Below are positions 31,304-40,657 of a stretch of 64,000 nt of DNA, piece after piece. Under the pieces are notes generated by a model. It was given only the letters and a program-made list of their open reading frames with translations. It did no database searches and had not been told where the DNA came from. The stretch covers positions 2,449,501-2,513,500 of the forward strand of contig NZ_CP060695.1 of assembly GCF_014352875.1 (NCBI RefSeq), in the 5' to 3' direction. This stretch comes from Polaribacter pectinis. Its GTDB lineage: Bacteria > Bacteroidota > Bacteroidia > Flavobacteriales > Flavobacteriaceae. The stretch's first letter is position 1; each line of letters begins with the position of its first letter. A program made the position numbers and the translations under genes.

Positions 31304-34273
31304 TTATTTTAGAATTATTTTTTTATTAATAATTCCTTTATCTGTTTTTAAAGTAACAATGTAAAGTGCTTTAGAAATTTTGCTTATGTCTAAATTTAAT
31401 TCTTCTACATTTGTTTTTATATCATAACTTTTTACCTCAACTCCTAATAAATTGTACAATTTAATTGTTTCAATATTTAAGTTAGAAGTATTTTTAATAG
31501 TTAATTGACCTTTAGCACTTTCGAAAATAGTTATCAAATTTTCATTTACTTCACTATTAACATTGCTTAATATTTTTTTCGAAAAAACAATAGAGAATCG
31601 ATCTGTATATTTTCCTTCAGGTAAATTTAAAACTTGTGGTCCATTATCTAGACTATATAATTTTTGCAAATCATTATCTAACAAATAAACTGAAGCATTT
31701 ATATTATTTATTTCATCAAGCGAAAAAGTAACATTTCTTTGTTGGTCTAACTGAACTACTAAAGGAACTGCTAATGAGCTTTTAAAATTTTCTACTCCAG
31801 TAATTATAAACGGGTTGTCTCTGTCTTTTACAGTTAAATAAACATCTGTAGGTTGTAAACTCCACATCTCTGCATCAAAGCCACTTTCGTAATTATCTGT
31901 TAATCCTCTAAAAGCAATTGCAAGTTGTCTTGTACGTTTTTCTGTGCTTGATAAATCGAAATTAAAACCTATTTTTAAAATTGACATTTCTTTGCTTTCT
32001 ATTTGCTCGTTTTCTATTGAGCTCCTAGCAACTAAACCAGCTGTATCTCCTAAATTAACTAAAGTTCTTTGAGAATTTTTAAAAGTTAAGGAACCTGTAC
32101 CTGCGGCTTCTCTTGTTATAAAAAATGCTTGCCCTATTGGTAAGTATCTACCACCGCCAACAGAAACTCCAGAAACAATTGTGGTGTAAGTTCCTGTATA
32201 AGCACCTCTAACATGTGTGTTATCTGATGAGCTATCATAAATGTATAGAATGCCATTAAATTGAGAAGAATTATCATCTATAAACGCTTGTGAATCTAAA
32301 GCAGAAGGATATGGGTTTCCTATTAAACTAAAATTATCTTTGGTTATAGAATAGCTATAATCTCCATCATTAGGTTTTCCTTTAAAGGTAAATTTTGCTC
32401 CTACGCTTTTCATATTCCAACCTAAACCTGGTGTTAAAACGTTTGCTGTTGGACTTACAAAACGTGTCCAATCTGCAGCATTATTAAAAGTAGCCAACCA
32501 TCTTGTGCTAATTTGAATGGGACTTGATGCATTTCCATCATGTGCTCCATTAAAATTTATATTACCTGCTTCTCCTGCAGTTGGCGTTGCTGCTGTTGGC
32601 ACATTACCATCTTTTAAAACATCATCTATTGAAAAAGGTGCACCAGTTGTTGCACTTACTGGAGATGACCAATAACCAGAGTGATAAACTGAAGATGTAG
32701 TTGCAGTTTGATCTACATATAAATTACCAGAACCTGTATTTAAATTTGTACCAGTATGTGTTTGTACTAATTGAGAATTACCAACCAATCTAATATCTCC
32801 ACTATTATTTATACCATTTGTTACTTGTAATCTTAAACCAGAATCTACTGCTAAAATACTACTTGCTTCTACTTCTACTTCTCTTACATCTGCATCTTCT
32901 GACAGTGTTAATGTATTGGTTTTTACTAATAATTTATAACAATCATCTGTTCTATTTGGTTTGTTTAATGTTCCTGCTCCATTGTATGCAGTAGTGCCAT
33001 CTAAAACTATTTGATCTGTATATTCTAAAGTAAAATAATCATTATCTGTAAAAGAAACTCCTGTAGCTGAATAAATACCAGAACTTAAGGTTAAAGTATA
33101 GGTGTTTGTAATGCTAGAAAAATCGCTGTCATTATCTACTACTAACCTTAATGGTGCACAAGATTCTTTTCCTGTTACATCTATATCTGTAGCAGCAACT
33201 GACACAGTAACTGTTCCTAGATTATTACGTTTGCTTACTCGCCATTTTGTATCTATTCTTTCTGTGTATTGTATTGATGTAGAAAAATCATAATCGGCAT
33301 CTTTTACATCTTCTCCCCAAAATAAAAAATCGTCGTTACTTAATGCAGATGGTGTGTTTATTCTAATAATTCCTGTTCCTTGAGAATCTGTGTGATTTGT
33401 ACCATCTGTTGCTTGACCAATTCCTGCCACTTTATGATCGAAGTTACCTCCTGAGGTATCTTCATTATAAAAATCGTTTACATTTAAAGTTAAGCCAAAC
33501 TTTGCGCTTAAATAATTATCTACTATAATACGTTGTGCTGTATTTATTTTTTCTCTGAACACAATTACTTCTGCAACATCACCTACAAAGCCATTAGTAC
33601 CAGAGGTATTTGCACCTATATTAAATCTTTGAGTTGCGTGATTTGTATAGCTTGATACTCCTGCTCTATTTTGTAACAAAGTTCCATTTCTATAAAGTTG
33701 TTTACCTGTGGAAGAATTTACATCATAAGTCCATAAAGAATAAGATGTTAGCCCACCAAGTGAACCAACTTGAATTCTTGCAGTTGTCCCGCAACAAGTA
33801 CCAAAATCATAATAAACAGTATTAGACCAAGGAATATGATTTGAAAAACGTGTACTTCCAACCAAAGGATCTGTAGTATAAACTGATGACGTTTGTGTAG
33901 TATTATCTGCTCTTGCCACCATAAAGGAAGATGCTTGATTAGTAACAAAATTACTTGTAGTTAAGGTAAGTCCAGTTCTTAATCTGTTTGAACCAGAAAA
34001 ACTTATTTCATCATAACCATTTATTGCAGAAGGCACTAGAGTTGGTCTTTGAGTTCCTGTTTCACTTATATCTAAAGCAGTTACGCCAGCAGAGTTTGTA
34101 ATTCCATTAATTAATGAACCTGTAGTGCTAACACCAGCATCTGTTCTTATCCAAAACTTCAACGACGAAGAGCCATCATTTAGACCCACTCCACCTGGTC
34201 CTGTTTGTGAAAATGTAAATATTGTTACAAAGAATAAAACAATATATAAAACTCTTTGCGGTTGTTTTAACAT
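31304..34273 (-). CDS. Large secreted LamG-like protein with T9SS type A sorting domain
   Basis: 989 residues. Signal peptide about 1-22 (...TIFTFS). N-terminal region, about 25-260, resembles a concanavalin/LamG-type jelly roll (LKFWIRTDAGVS, SYSLWTYDVNSSTGKQLYRNG, FVGDVAEVIVFREK). The next section (about 265-420) carries the KVAGIGQATDGTNHTDSQG and DFLFWGEDVKDADYDF pattern of flavobacterial surface proteins of unknown function. The last 80 residues (TIKNTSNLNIETIKLYNLLG ... GIINKKIILK) form a type A sorting domain for T9SS export and surface attachment. Probably an adhesion or polymer-binding protein; no catalytic motif was found. Confidence 0.82.
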   Translation of the reverse strand: MLKQPQRVLYIVLFFVTIFTFSQTGPGGVGLNDGSSSLKFWIRTDAGVSTTGSLINGITNSAGVTALDISETGTQRPTLVPSAINGYDEISFSGSNRLRTGLTLTTSNFVTNQASSFMVARADNTTQTSSVYTTDPLVGSTRFSNHIPWSNTVYYDFGTCCGTTARIQVGSLGGLTSYSLWTYDVNSSTGKQLYRNGTLLQNRAGVSSYTNHATQRFNIGANTSGTNGFVGDVAEVIVFREKINTAQRIIVDNYLSAKFGLTLNVNDFYNEDTSGGNFDHKVAGIGQATDGTNHTDSQGTGIIRINTPSALSNDDFLFWGEDVKDADYDFSTSIQYTERIDTKWRVSKRNNLGTVTVSVAATDIDVTGKESCAPLRLVVDNDSDFSSITNTYTLTLSSGIYSATGVSFTDNDYFTLEYTDQIVLDGTTAYNGAGTLNKPNRTDDCYKLLVKTNTLTLSEDADVREVEVEASSILAVDSGLRLQVTNGINNSGDIRLVGNSQLVQTHTGTNLNTGSGNLYVDQTATTSSVYHSGYWSSPVSATTGAPFSIDDVLKDGNVPTAATPTAGEAGNINFNGAHDGNASSPIQISTRWLATFNNAADWTRFVSPTANVLTPGLGWNMKSVGAKFTFKGKPNDGDYSYSITKDNFSLIGNPYPSALDSQAFIDDNSSQFNGILYIYDSSSDNTHVRGAYTGTYTTIVSGVSVGGGRYLPIGQAFFITREAAGTGSLTFKNSQRTLVNLGDTAGLVARSSIENEQIESKEMSILKIGFNFDLSSTEKRTRQLAIAFRGLTDNYESGFDAEMWSLQPTDVYLTVKDRDNPFIITGVENFKSSLAVPLVVQLDQQRNVTFSLDEINNINASVYLLDNDLQKLYSLDNGPQVLNLPEGKYTDRFSIVFSKKILSNVNSEVNENLITIFESAKGQLTIKNTSNLNIETIKLYNLLGVEVKSYDIKTNVEELNLDISKISKALYIVTLKTDKGIINKKIILK

Positions 34274-34347
34274 ACGATGTATTTGTTAATCTTACACTTT
34301 AAAAACACTTATTCACTAAAATATAAAAAATTTCTCTCCTTTACAAA

Positions 34348-36246
34348 TTAATAAGCTCTCTTATCATTTCCTTCATAGAAATTTATGAAAGCTTGATTTA
34401 CTACTCTATGACCTCCAGGAGTTGGATAATTTCCTGTAAAATACCAATCTCCTAAATTATCTGGACAGGCTTCATGCAAACCTTCTATAGATTGATAAAT
34501 AACCTCAACTTCTGCCTTTATATCTTCCGTTTTTAGCATTTCTGCTATTTTGGATGAAATTTCTTCCGCAGAAAATGGTTTATAAATTTCTTTTACAAAA
34601 TTTACAATATCATCATCTGTTTTGGATTGTTGAGCTTTAGATTTCTTATAAACTTCGTCTATAATATGTTCTTGTTTTGTATCTTTTAACAACTCAATTG
34701 CTGCTTTAAATGCAATAAAAGCATCTATTCTTGCCATGTCAATTCCATAACAATCTGGATAACGAATTTGCGGAGCAGAAGAAACAACCACTATTTTTTT
34801 AGGGCTTAATCTATCTAAAATCTTGATTATACTCTTTTTAAGTGTTGTTCCACGAACAATACTATCGTCTATAATTACTAAATTATCTGTTGGTTTTACA
34901 ACTCCATAAGTAATATCGTAAACATGTTCTACCAAATCATCTCTACTACTATCATCTGCAATAAAGGTTCTTAATTTTGCATCTTTAATCGCAATTTTCT
35001 CGAAACGCGGTCTTTCAGATAAAATTTCTGTAACTTTTTTAGCTGATAATTTTGTTCCTCCAGCTAAAATTTTTGCTGTTTTTTGTTGATTCAATAAATC
35101 TTCAGCAGCTTCTGTCATTCCATAAAATGAAGTTTCTGCAGTATTTGGAATGTAAGAAAATACTGTATTTGAAATATCTGAATCTATCGATTTTAAAATC
35201 TTCGGAAAAACTAATTTTCCTAAATTTTTACGTTCTTCATATATACTTGCATCACTTCCTCTTGAGAAATAAATACGTTCAAAAGAACAAGATTTTTTTT
35301 CTTTTTGATCTAAAACTGGTTCTATAGAAGTTTTTCCATTTTTTTTAATAATTAACGCATGTCCTCTTTCTAATTCTTTTACATCATCAATCTTAACATT
35401 AAAAACAGTTTGTATAACTGGTCTTTCCGATGCTACAACAACAACCTCTTCATCTTCATAAAAATAAGTTGGTCTAATTCCGTTTGGATCTCTTAAAACA
35501 AAAGCATCTCCATGACCAACTAAACCAGCCATTGCATAACCTCCATCCCAATTTTTTGCAGATCTTTTTAATACATTCTGTAGATCTAATTTTTCTTCAA
35601 TAAAAGGTGAAGCATTTTTCTTGCTAAATCCTTTTATTTTTGCTTGTTGATATAAACTTGACACTTCTTCTTCTAAAAAATGTCCAATTTTTTCCATTAC
35701 AGTTACAGTATCTGTAAACTCTTTTGGGTGCTGACCTAATTCTACTAATTCTTCTAATAATTGTTTAGAATTGGTCATGTTAAAATTACCAGCAACTATT
35801 AAATTTTGATGTTTCCAATTACTTTGACGCAAAAAAGGGTGCACACTTTCGATACTATTTTTACCAAAAGTTCCATAACGAACATGACCTAAAAACAAGT
35901 TTCCTATGTAAGGCATATTCTTTTCTTGCCAATCTACATCGTCTTTTTTGTCTGGGTTTTCTTCTAAAACATTATTTAAACGCTCATTTATTTGCGCAAA
36001 AATATCTTGTATTGGTTGCGATTGGTTAGAACGAACTCTACTAATGTATCTTGTACCAGGTTCCATATTGAACTTTATACTTGCAAAACCAGCACCATCT
36101 TGACCACGATTGTGTTGTTTTTCCATTAATAAATACATTTTGTTAATTCCGTAAAAAGCAGAACCGTATTTATCTTTATAAAATTGTAAAGGCTTTTTTA
36201 ATCGAACAAGTGCAATTCCACATTCATGTTTAATAGCGTCACTCAT
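34348..36246 (-). CDS. purF: Amidophosphoribosyltransferase
   Basis: 632 residues. It makes 5-phosphoribosylamine from PRPP and glutamine, the first committed step of purine synthesis. The Ntn-hydrolase nucleophile is Cys9 (MSDAIKHECGIAL), implying removal of an eight-residue propeptide. Glutaminase motifs EKQHNRGQDGAGFAS, GHVRYGTFG and VAGNFN are present; the PRPP loop is VIIDDSIVRGTTLKKS. The protein is longer than E. coli PurF by about 125 residues, mainly at the C-terminus and in inserts, as is usual in Flavobacteriia. Cytoplasmic. purH lies 10 kb away, so the pathway is dispersed. Confidence 0.93.
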   Translation of the reverse strand: MSDAIKHECGIALVRLKKPLQFYKDKYGSAFYGINKMYLLMEKQHNRGQDGAGFASIKFNMEPGTRYISRVRSNQSQPIQDIFAQINERLNNVLEENPDKKDDVDWQEKNMPYIGNLFLGHVRYGTFGKNSIESVHPFLRQSNWKHQNLIVAGNFNMTNSKQLLEELVELGQHPKEFTDTVTVMEKIGHFLEEEVSSLYQQAKIKGFSKKNASPFIEEKLDLQNVLKRSAKNWDGGYAMAGLVGHGDAFVLRDPNGIRPTYFYEDEEVVVVASERPVIQTVFNVKIDDVKELERGHALIIKKNGKTSIEPVLDQKEKKSCSFERIYFSRGSDASIYEERKNLGKLVFPKILKSIDSDISNTVFSYIPNTAETSFYGMTEAAEDLLNQQKTAKILAGGTKLSAKKVTEILSERPRFEKIAIKDAKLRTFIADDSSRDDLVEHVYDITYGVVKPTDNLVIIDDSIVRGTTLKKSIIKILDRLSPKKIVVVSSAPQIRYPDCYGIDMARIDAFIAFKAAIELLKDTKQEHIIDEVYKKSKAQQSKTDDDIVNFVKEIYKPFSAEEISSKIAEMLKTEDIKAEVEVIYQSIEGLHEACPDNLGDWYFTGNYPTPGGHRVVNQAFINFYEGNDKRAY

Positions 36247-36297
36247 TGGTATTTATTTTTAGTTGTGTGTTGTTATGTTTTTTGCTGTTGTAAAAAT

Positions 36298-36331
36298 AAA
36301 AATCCGCGTTTTTAAACGCGGATTTTTTTTA
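36298..36331 (-). terminator. Terminator of the PfkB kinase gene
   Basis: AAATCCGCGTTT (36300-36311) and AAACGCGGATTT (36314-36325), a 12-bp stem with T-runs on both strands; its right end touches the PfkB stop codon. It lies just upstream of purF. Confidence 0.85.
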
Positions 36332-37255
36332 TGATAACTCTATATCAAATTGTGTTAATTCTTTAAACGCTTGTAAGCGATTTTTCACTTCGTCTGCTGT
36401 AAGCTCTTGCATACGTTCTGTACCAAATTTCTCTACACAGAAAGAAGCTAAATTAGAGCCGTAAATAATTGCGTTCTTCATATTCTCGAAAGAAACGTCT
36501 TCTGTTTTTGCTAAATACCCACAAAAACCTCCTGCAAATGTATCTCCTGCTCCTGTTGGATCGAAAACCTCTGCTAAAGGTAATGCTGGTGCGTAAAACA
36601 TTTTTCCTTCATTAAATAATAAAGCTCCATGTTCTCCTTTTTTAATCACCACATATTTTGGTCCCATTGTATGAATTTTCTTTGCAGCATTTACTAAAGA
36701 ATATTCTCCAGATAATTGTCTTGCCTCTTCATCATTAATGGTAACAACATCTACTCTTTTTAAAACAGTATGTAAATCTTCTAAAGCAATGTCCATCCAA
36801 AAATTCATAGTATCTAAAACTACTAATTTTGGTCTTTTAGACATTTGGTCTAAAACAGATGCTTGTGTTAATGGATGTAAATTACCTAACATTACAATAC
36901 CTGCGTCTTTAAAACTTTCAGGTACAACTGGTGTAAAAGTTTCTAAAACATTTAATTCTGTAATTAAAGTATCACGTGAATTCATATCATTATGATATTT
37001 TCCACTCCAGAAAAATGTTTTTCCATTTTTATCAATCTCAATTCCATCAGTATTAATTCCTTTAGAATTCATCATATCTATATATGATTGAGGGAAATCT
37101 CCACCAACAACAGAAACAACGCCTGTTTTTACTCCAAATTGACTTGCCGCCAATCCTACAAAAGTTCCTGATCCTCCTAAAATTTTATCTGTTTTACCAA
37201 AAGGTGTTTCAATTGCATCAAAAGCTACTGTACCAACTGCTAATAATTTACTCAT
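36329..37255 (-). CDS. PfkB/ribokinase-family sugar or nucleoside kinase
   Basis: 308 residues. The signature is DPTGAGDTFAGGF with catalytic Asp238; an N-terminal GGSGTFVGLAASQFG and MNSKGINTDGI complete the fold. The family phosphorylates ribose, fructose, adenosine and similar substrates. The absence of a neighbouring sugar-uptake locus and adjacency to purF suggest nucleoside or ribose phosphate metabolism, but this is an inference. Promoter candidate on the minus strand at 37310-37317. Cytoplasmic. Confidence 0.88.
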   Translation of the reverse strand: MSKLLAVGTVAFDAIETPFGKTDKILGGSGTFVGLAASQFGVKTGVVSVVGGDFPQSYIDMMNSKGINTDGIEIDKNGKTFFWSGKYHNDMNSRDTLITELNVLETFTPVVPESFKDAGIVMLGNLHPLTQASVLDQMSKRPKLVVLDTMNFWMDIALEDLHTVLKRVDVVTINDEEARQLSGEYSLVNAAKKIHTMGPKYVVIKKGEHGALLFNEGKMFYAPALPLAEVFDPTGAGDTFAGGFCGYLAKTEDVSFENMKNAIIYGSNLASFCVEKFGTERMQELTADEVKNRLQAFKELTQFDIELS

Positions 37256-37272
37256 TTCTTATATTTTATACG

Positions 37273-37280
37273 TAATTTTG
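37273..37280 (+). promoter_or_regulatory. Candidate -7 element for sufE
   Basis: TAATTTTG matches TAnnTTTG, 47 bases before the sufE start. No -33 TTG was found at normal spacing. Confidence 0.4.
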
Positions 37281-37309
37281 CACTTTACAAAAAATACCTT
37301 TTAAAGGTG

Positions 37310-37317
37310 CAAAAATA
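37310..37317 (-). promoter_or_regulatory. Candidate -7 element for the PfkB kinase
   Basis: Read on the minus strand this is TATTTTTG, 54 bases before the kinase start. It lies downstream of the sufE element, so the two transcripts would overlap at their 5' ends. Confidence 0.4.
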
Positions 37318-37327
37318 AGTTTTAAAA

Positions 37328-37747
37328 ATGACTATCAAAGAAATACAAGAAGAAATTATTGATGAGTTTTCGATGTTCGATGATTGGATGGAACGCTATG
37401 AATATATAATTGAACTTGGTAAATCTTTACCAATTATTGAAGACAAATATAAATTAGATGAAAATTTAATAAAAGGTTGCCAATCTAAAGTTTGGTTGTA
37501 TTCTGAATTAGATGGAGATAAAATAAAGTATTCTGCAGATAGTGATGCTATTTTAACAAAAGGTATAGCCGCATTATTATTGCGAGTTTATTCAGAACAA
37601 AAACCAGGAGATATCTTAACTGCCGAAACTAATTTTATTGATGAAATTGGTTTAAAAGAACATTTAAGTCCAACAAGAGCAAATGGTTTAGTTTCTATGA
37701 TTAAGCAAATTAAAATGTATGCAATTGCACAGCAAACAAAATTATAA
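37328..37747 (+). CDS. sufE: SufE-family sulfur acceptor
   Basis: 139 residues. SufE accepts persulfide sulfur from the desulfurase SufS for Fe-S cluster building. The active Cys is in LIKGCQSKVWLY, the invariant SufE motif, and the fold continues with ILTKGIAALLLRVYSEQ and LSPTRANGLVSMIKQIKMYA. It precedes a SufT-like (DUF59) gene by 17 bases and a DUF2480 gene, a common flavobacterial order; the remaining suf genes are probably further away. Cytoplasmic. Confidence 0.93.
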   Translation: MTIKEIQEEIIDEFSMFDDWMERYEYIIELGKSLPIIEDKYKLDENLIKGCQSKVWLYSELDGDKIKYSADSDAILTKGIAALLLRVYSEQKPGDILTAETNFIDEIGLKEHLSPTRANGLVSMIKQIKMYAIAQQTKL

Positions 37748-37764
37748 AATTAAGAACATACAGA

Positions 37765-38085
37765 ATGACAGATAAAGAATTAGAAGAAATAGGAGATAAA
37801 ATTGTAAATGTTTTAAAAACAATTTACGATCCAGAAATACCTGTAGACATCTACGAATTAGGTTTAATTTACGATGTTTTTGTTTCTGATGAAAACAATG
37901 CAAAAATATTAATGACCTTAACATCGCCAAATTGCCCAGTTGCAGAGTCTTTACCAAGAGATGTTGAAGAAAAAGTAAAGTCTTTAAAGCAAATTAACGA
38001 GTGTGAAGTAGAAATTACTTTCGACCCAACTTGGACTCAAGAAATGATGAGCGAAGAAGCAAAGTTAGAATTGGGAATGTTATAA
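37765..38085 (+). CDS. sufT: SufT-like Fe-S assembly protein (DUF59/MIP18)
   Basis: 106 residues. A single DUF59 domain: TIYDPEIPVDIYELGLIYDV, MTLTSPNCPVAESLP with the conserved reactive Cys, and VEITFDPTWTQEMMSEEAKLELG. Proteins of this family mature Fe-S clusters in target enzymes. It is 17 bases behind sufE and so part of the same transcript. Cytoplasmic. Confidence 0.9.
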   Translation: MTDKELEEIGDKIVNVLKTIYDPEIPVDIYELGLIYDVFVSDENNAKILMTLTSPNCPVAESLPRDVEEKVKSLKQINECEVEITFDPTWTQEMMSEEAKLELGML

Positions 38086-38146
38086 TATTGTTGTGAACGT
38101 TAAGTTTTGAGTGATGAGTTAAAACTTTAAGACTAAAAAGTAAAAA

Positions 38147-38656
38147 ATGCAAGAAGAAATTATAAACAGAGTTGCAAATAGCAAGCTAAAAACCTTCGAT
38201 TTAGAAGAAATTTATCCTGAAGGGAAAAGAGTTTTGTTTGATATAAAAGACTGGTTATTTCAAGAATTAATTTTAAAAGAAACGGACTTTAGAGCATCCG
38301 TAAAAAACCATGATTGGTCTCAATATAAAAATACTTTTGTTGCTGTATCTTGTTCTGTAGATGCAATTATTCCTTCTTGGGCATTTATGTTAGTTGCTGC
38401 AGAAATTACACCTTTTGCAAATAAAGTGGTTATTGGAGATTTAGAATTGCTAGAAACTGTTATTTATCAAGAATTGTTACAATTTGTAGATTACAAAGAT
38501 TTTGCAGATTCACCTGTAATTATAAAAGGTTGTGCAGAGAAACCAATTCCTAATTCTGCTTATGCATTTTTGATTGAAAAACTGCAACCAATTACCAAAT
38601 CTATAATGTTTGGTGAAGCTTGCTCTACAGTTCCTCTATATAAATCAAAAAAATAA
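38147..38656 (+). CDS. DUF2480 family protein
   Basis: 169 residues, soluble. Recognisable by FDIKDWLFQELILKETDFR, SCSVDAIIPSWAFMLVA and the ending CAEKPIPNSAYAFLIEKL. Members occur almost only in Bacteroidota and usually follow sufE/sufT, so a link to Fe-S cluster synthesis or repair is inferred. Two Cys (VSCSVD and KGCAEKP, plus GEACSTVP) could ligate metal. No biochemical function is known to me. Confidence 0.85.
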   Translation: MQEEIINRVANSKLKTFDLEEIYPEGKRVLFDIKDWLFQELILKETDFRASVKNHDWSQYKNTFVAVSCSVDAIIPSWAFMLVAAEITPFANKVVIGDLELLETVIYQELLQFVDYKDFADSPVIIKGCAEKPIPNSAYAFLIEKLQPITKSIMFGEACSTVPLYKSKK

Positions 38657-38680
38657 TTTTTATTTTATAATTGATACTAC

Positions 38681-38688
38681 TATTTTTG
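38681..38688 (+). promoter_or_regulatory. Candidate -7 element for the first DUF3078 gene
   Basis: TATTTTTG, 21 bases before the ATG at 38710. No suitable -33 TTG. Confidence 0.4.
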
Positions 38689-38709
38689 TAGCTTGCTTTT
38701 TAAGGCTTC

Positions 38710-39588
38710 ATGAAAAAAATATTACTTATTTTACTATTGCTTTCTTCAACAATTTTCTTTTCTCAAGAGAAAAAAAAGGATAGTATTCCTAAATGGAAAA
38801 TTCATGGTAGATTTAAATTCCTTTTTAATCAAGCTAATTTTTCTAACTGGGTTTCTGGTGGACAAGACAATGTAGCTGGAAGTCTAAATGTAAACTACGA
38901 TTTTAACTACAAAAAAGGAAAATGGAACTGGGATAACAAATTAATTACAGCTTACGGATTAAGCCATTTAAGTGGTAAAGGATACAGAAAAACAAACGAT
39001 AGAATCGAGTACAATTCACTTTTAGGTATAAAGTCTGAAGGTTTTTGGTTTTTCTCTTTTTTCACCAACTTTAAAACCCAATATTCTCGCGGTTACGATT
39101 ACAAACAAACTCCTGCTTTACCTGTTTCAGACATTTTCTCACCAGCTTATTTAAGTATTGGACCTGGTATTTTATGGAAAAAATCGGATGATTTTCGTTT
39201 CAATATTGCGCCCGCAACAGTAAGGTATACTTTTGTAAGTGATGAATTTTCAGGAAAATTCGGTGTAGAAGAAGGCAGAAATACTGCTTTTGGTTTAGGT
39301 TTTAACTTTTCTGGTTATTACAAATTTGAAGCTATGGACAATATAGATATTGAAAATATTTTGGCTGTTTATTCAGATTATTTAGACAAACCACAAAACG
39401 TAGATATAGAATACCAAATGAATTTATTTTTTAAAGTAAATAAATTCATACATATGAATATTACTTTTCATACAATTATAGATTCTAATGCATCTAAAAG
39501 AGTCCAATTTAGAGAAGAATTTGGGCTAGGTGTTAGTTATTCTTTTCATAAAAAAGTGACTTATCAAAAAATAATGTTGTCTAAATAG
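38710..39588 (+). CDS. DUF3078 outer-membrane barrel-like protein
   Basis: 292 residues. Signal peptide about 1-19 (STIFFSQ). The mature part alternates amphipathic strands (WVSGGQDNVAGSLNVNYDF, NKLITAYGLSHLSG, LGFNFSGYYKFEAMDN) and has a terminal aromatic region, consistent with an outer-membrane beta-barrel. DUF3078 is restricted to Bacteroidota; function unknown. A paralogue follows 44 bases downstream. Confidence 0.8.
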   Translation: MKKILLILLLLSSTIFFSQEKKKDSIPKWKIHGRFKFLFNQANFSNWVSGGQDNVAGSLNVNYDFNYKKGKWNWDNKLITAYGLSHLSGKGYRKTNDRIEYNSLLGIKSEGFWFFSFFTNFKTQYSRGYDYKQTPALPVSDIFSPAYLSIGPGILWKKSDDFRFNIAPATVRYTFVSDEFSGKFGVEEGRNTAFGLGFNFSGYYKFEAMDNIDIENILAVYSDYLDKPQNVDIEYQMNLFFKVNKFIHMNITFHTIIDSNASKRVQFREEFGLGVSYSFHKKVTYQKIMLSK

Positions 39589-39604
39589 AAAAAGTGTACT
39601 TTTG
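39577..39604 (+). promoter_or_regulatory. Candidate promoter of the second DUF3078 gene
   Basis: TTG (39577-39579), 17-base spacer, TACTTTTG (39597-39604), 28 bases before the ATG. It overlaps the end of the first DUF3078 gene. Confidence 0.5.
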
Positions 39605-39632
39605 CACGCTTAAAAAATAAAAATTAAACAAA

Positions 39633-40571
39633 ATGAAAAAATTATCAATCTTACTTTTATTGGTTTGCATTAGTTTTTCTGCAACTGCACAAACTGCTGA
39701 TGAATTAAAAAAAGAATTAAGCACTAAAAAAGCTGAAATTTCTAAACTAGACAAAGAAGCAAAATCTATACAAGCTAAAATAGATGCACTTCCAGGTTGG
39801 AAAAAAGGTGCTTTTGGTACAATTGGTGGAAGTATTTCTGGTTTTAACAACTGGTATTCTAGAACAGCTCCAACTGCATCTGCAGGAAACATTGGTATTA
39901 CTGTTAATGGTTTTGCTAATTTAATAGAAGAAGATTTCTTTTGGAGAAATTCTGCTGCTGTTAATTTAGGTTGGGTAAAATTAGACGAAAAAGGTGTTGC
40001 TGGTGATGAAGGTTTTGATACTGCTACAGACGTTTTTACAATTAGTTCTTTATATGGTAAAAGACTAAACAAAAAATGGGCACTTTCTGCTTTAGCTGAA
40101 TACAGAACAACTATTATAGACAACTTTAACGATCCTGGATATTTAGATTTTGGTGCTGGTTTAACTTGGACACCAACTAACAACCTTGTTGTGGTTATGC
40201 ACCCAGGAAACTACAATTTTGTTTTTAGTAGTGGAGATACAGTTTTCGAATCTTCTTTAGGTGCTAAAATTGTTGCTGATTATAACAAGAAATATGGTAA
40301 ATTAAGTGTAAAATCTAACTTATCTGTTTTCCAAAGTTATAAATCTTCTGACTTATCTAACTGGACCTGGACAAACTCTTTCGGTTATACAATCTGGAAA
40401 GGAATTGGTGTTGGTTTCGAAGTTGGTTTACGTAAAAACAAACAAGAAGCTTTAAGCAATGCTATTGCAGTAAATGAAGAATTAACTGTTCCTGGAACAA
40501 CTCCAACTTTCGATACTGTAGACAACAAATTACAATCTTATTACTTATTTGGAATGAATTATTCTTTCTAA
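39633..40571 (+). CDS. DUF3078 protein, second paralogue, with coiled N-terminus
   Basis: 312 residues. Signal peptide about 1-19 (SFSATAQ). Residues about 21-50 form a lysine-rich helix or coil (ADELKKELSTKKAEISKLD) absent from the first copy. The barrel-like part carries GGSISGFNNWYSRTAPTASAG, DPGYLDFGAGLTWTPTNNL and a terminal LFGMNYSF. Own promoter candidate and own terminator suggest abundant, independently controlled expression. Codon use here is visibly biased to simple high-expression choices (GCT, GGT, AAC). Confidence 0.8.
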   Translation: MKKLSILLLLVCISFSATAQTADELKKELSTKKAEISKLDKEAKSIQAKIDALPGWKKGAFGTIGGSISGFNNWYSRTAPTASAGNIGITVNGFANLIEEDFFWRNSAAVNLGWVKLDEKGVAGDEGFDTATDVFTISSLYGKRLNKKWALSALAEYRTTIIDNFNDPGYLDFGAGLTWTPTNNLVVVMHPGNYNFVFSSGDTVFESSLGAKIVADYNKKYGKLSVKSNLSVFQSYKSSDLSNWTWTNSFGYTIWKGIGVGFEVGLRKNKQEALSNAIAVNEELTVPGTTPTFDTVDNKLQSYYLFGMNYSF

Positions 40572-40593
40572 AAATATAAATTAAGAATTAATG

Positions 40594-40626
40594 AAACCTC
40601 AAAAAGAAATTTTTGAGGTTTTTTAT
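40594..40626 (+). terminator. Terminator of the second DUF3078 gene
   Basis: AAACCTCAAAAA (40594-40605) and TTTTTGAGGTTT (40610-40621), then more T. Confidence 0.85.
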
Positions 40627-40630
40627 TTTG

Positions 40631-40638
40631 TAACTTTG
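40631..40638 (+). promoter_or_regulatory. Candidate -7 element for the CNNM/CBS gene
   Basis: TAACTTTG, 19 bases before the ATG; a TTG at 40613-40615 gives a 15-base spacer and lies in the terminator stem. Confidence 0.4.
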
Positions 40639-40657
40639 CCATTCAAAATTTATATAA

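Noticed and set aside
38090-38146. Partial inverted repeat (TTAAGTTTT / AAAACTTTAA) between sufT and DUF2480
   Set aside because: Imperfect, AT-only and without a T-run; insufficient for a terminator call.
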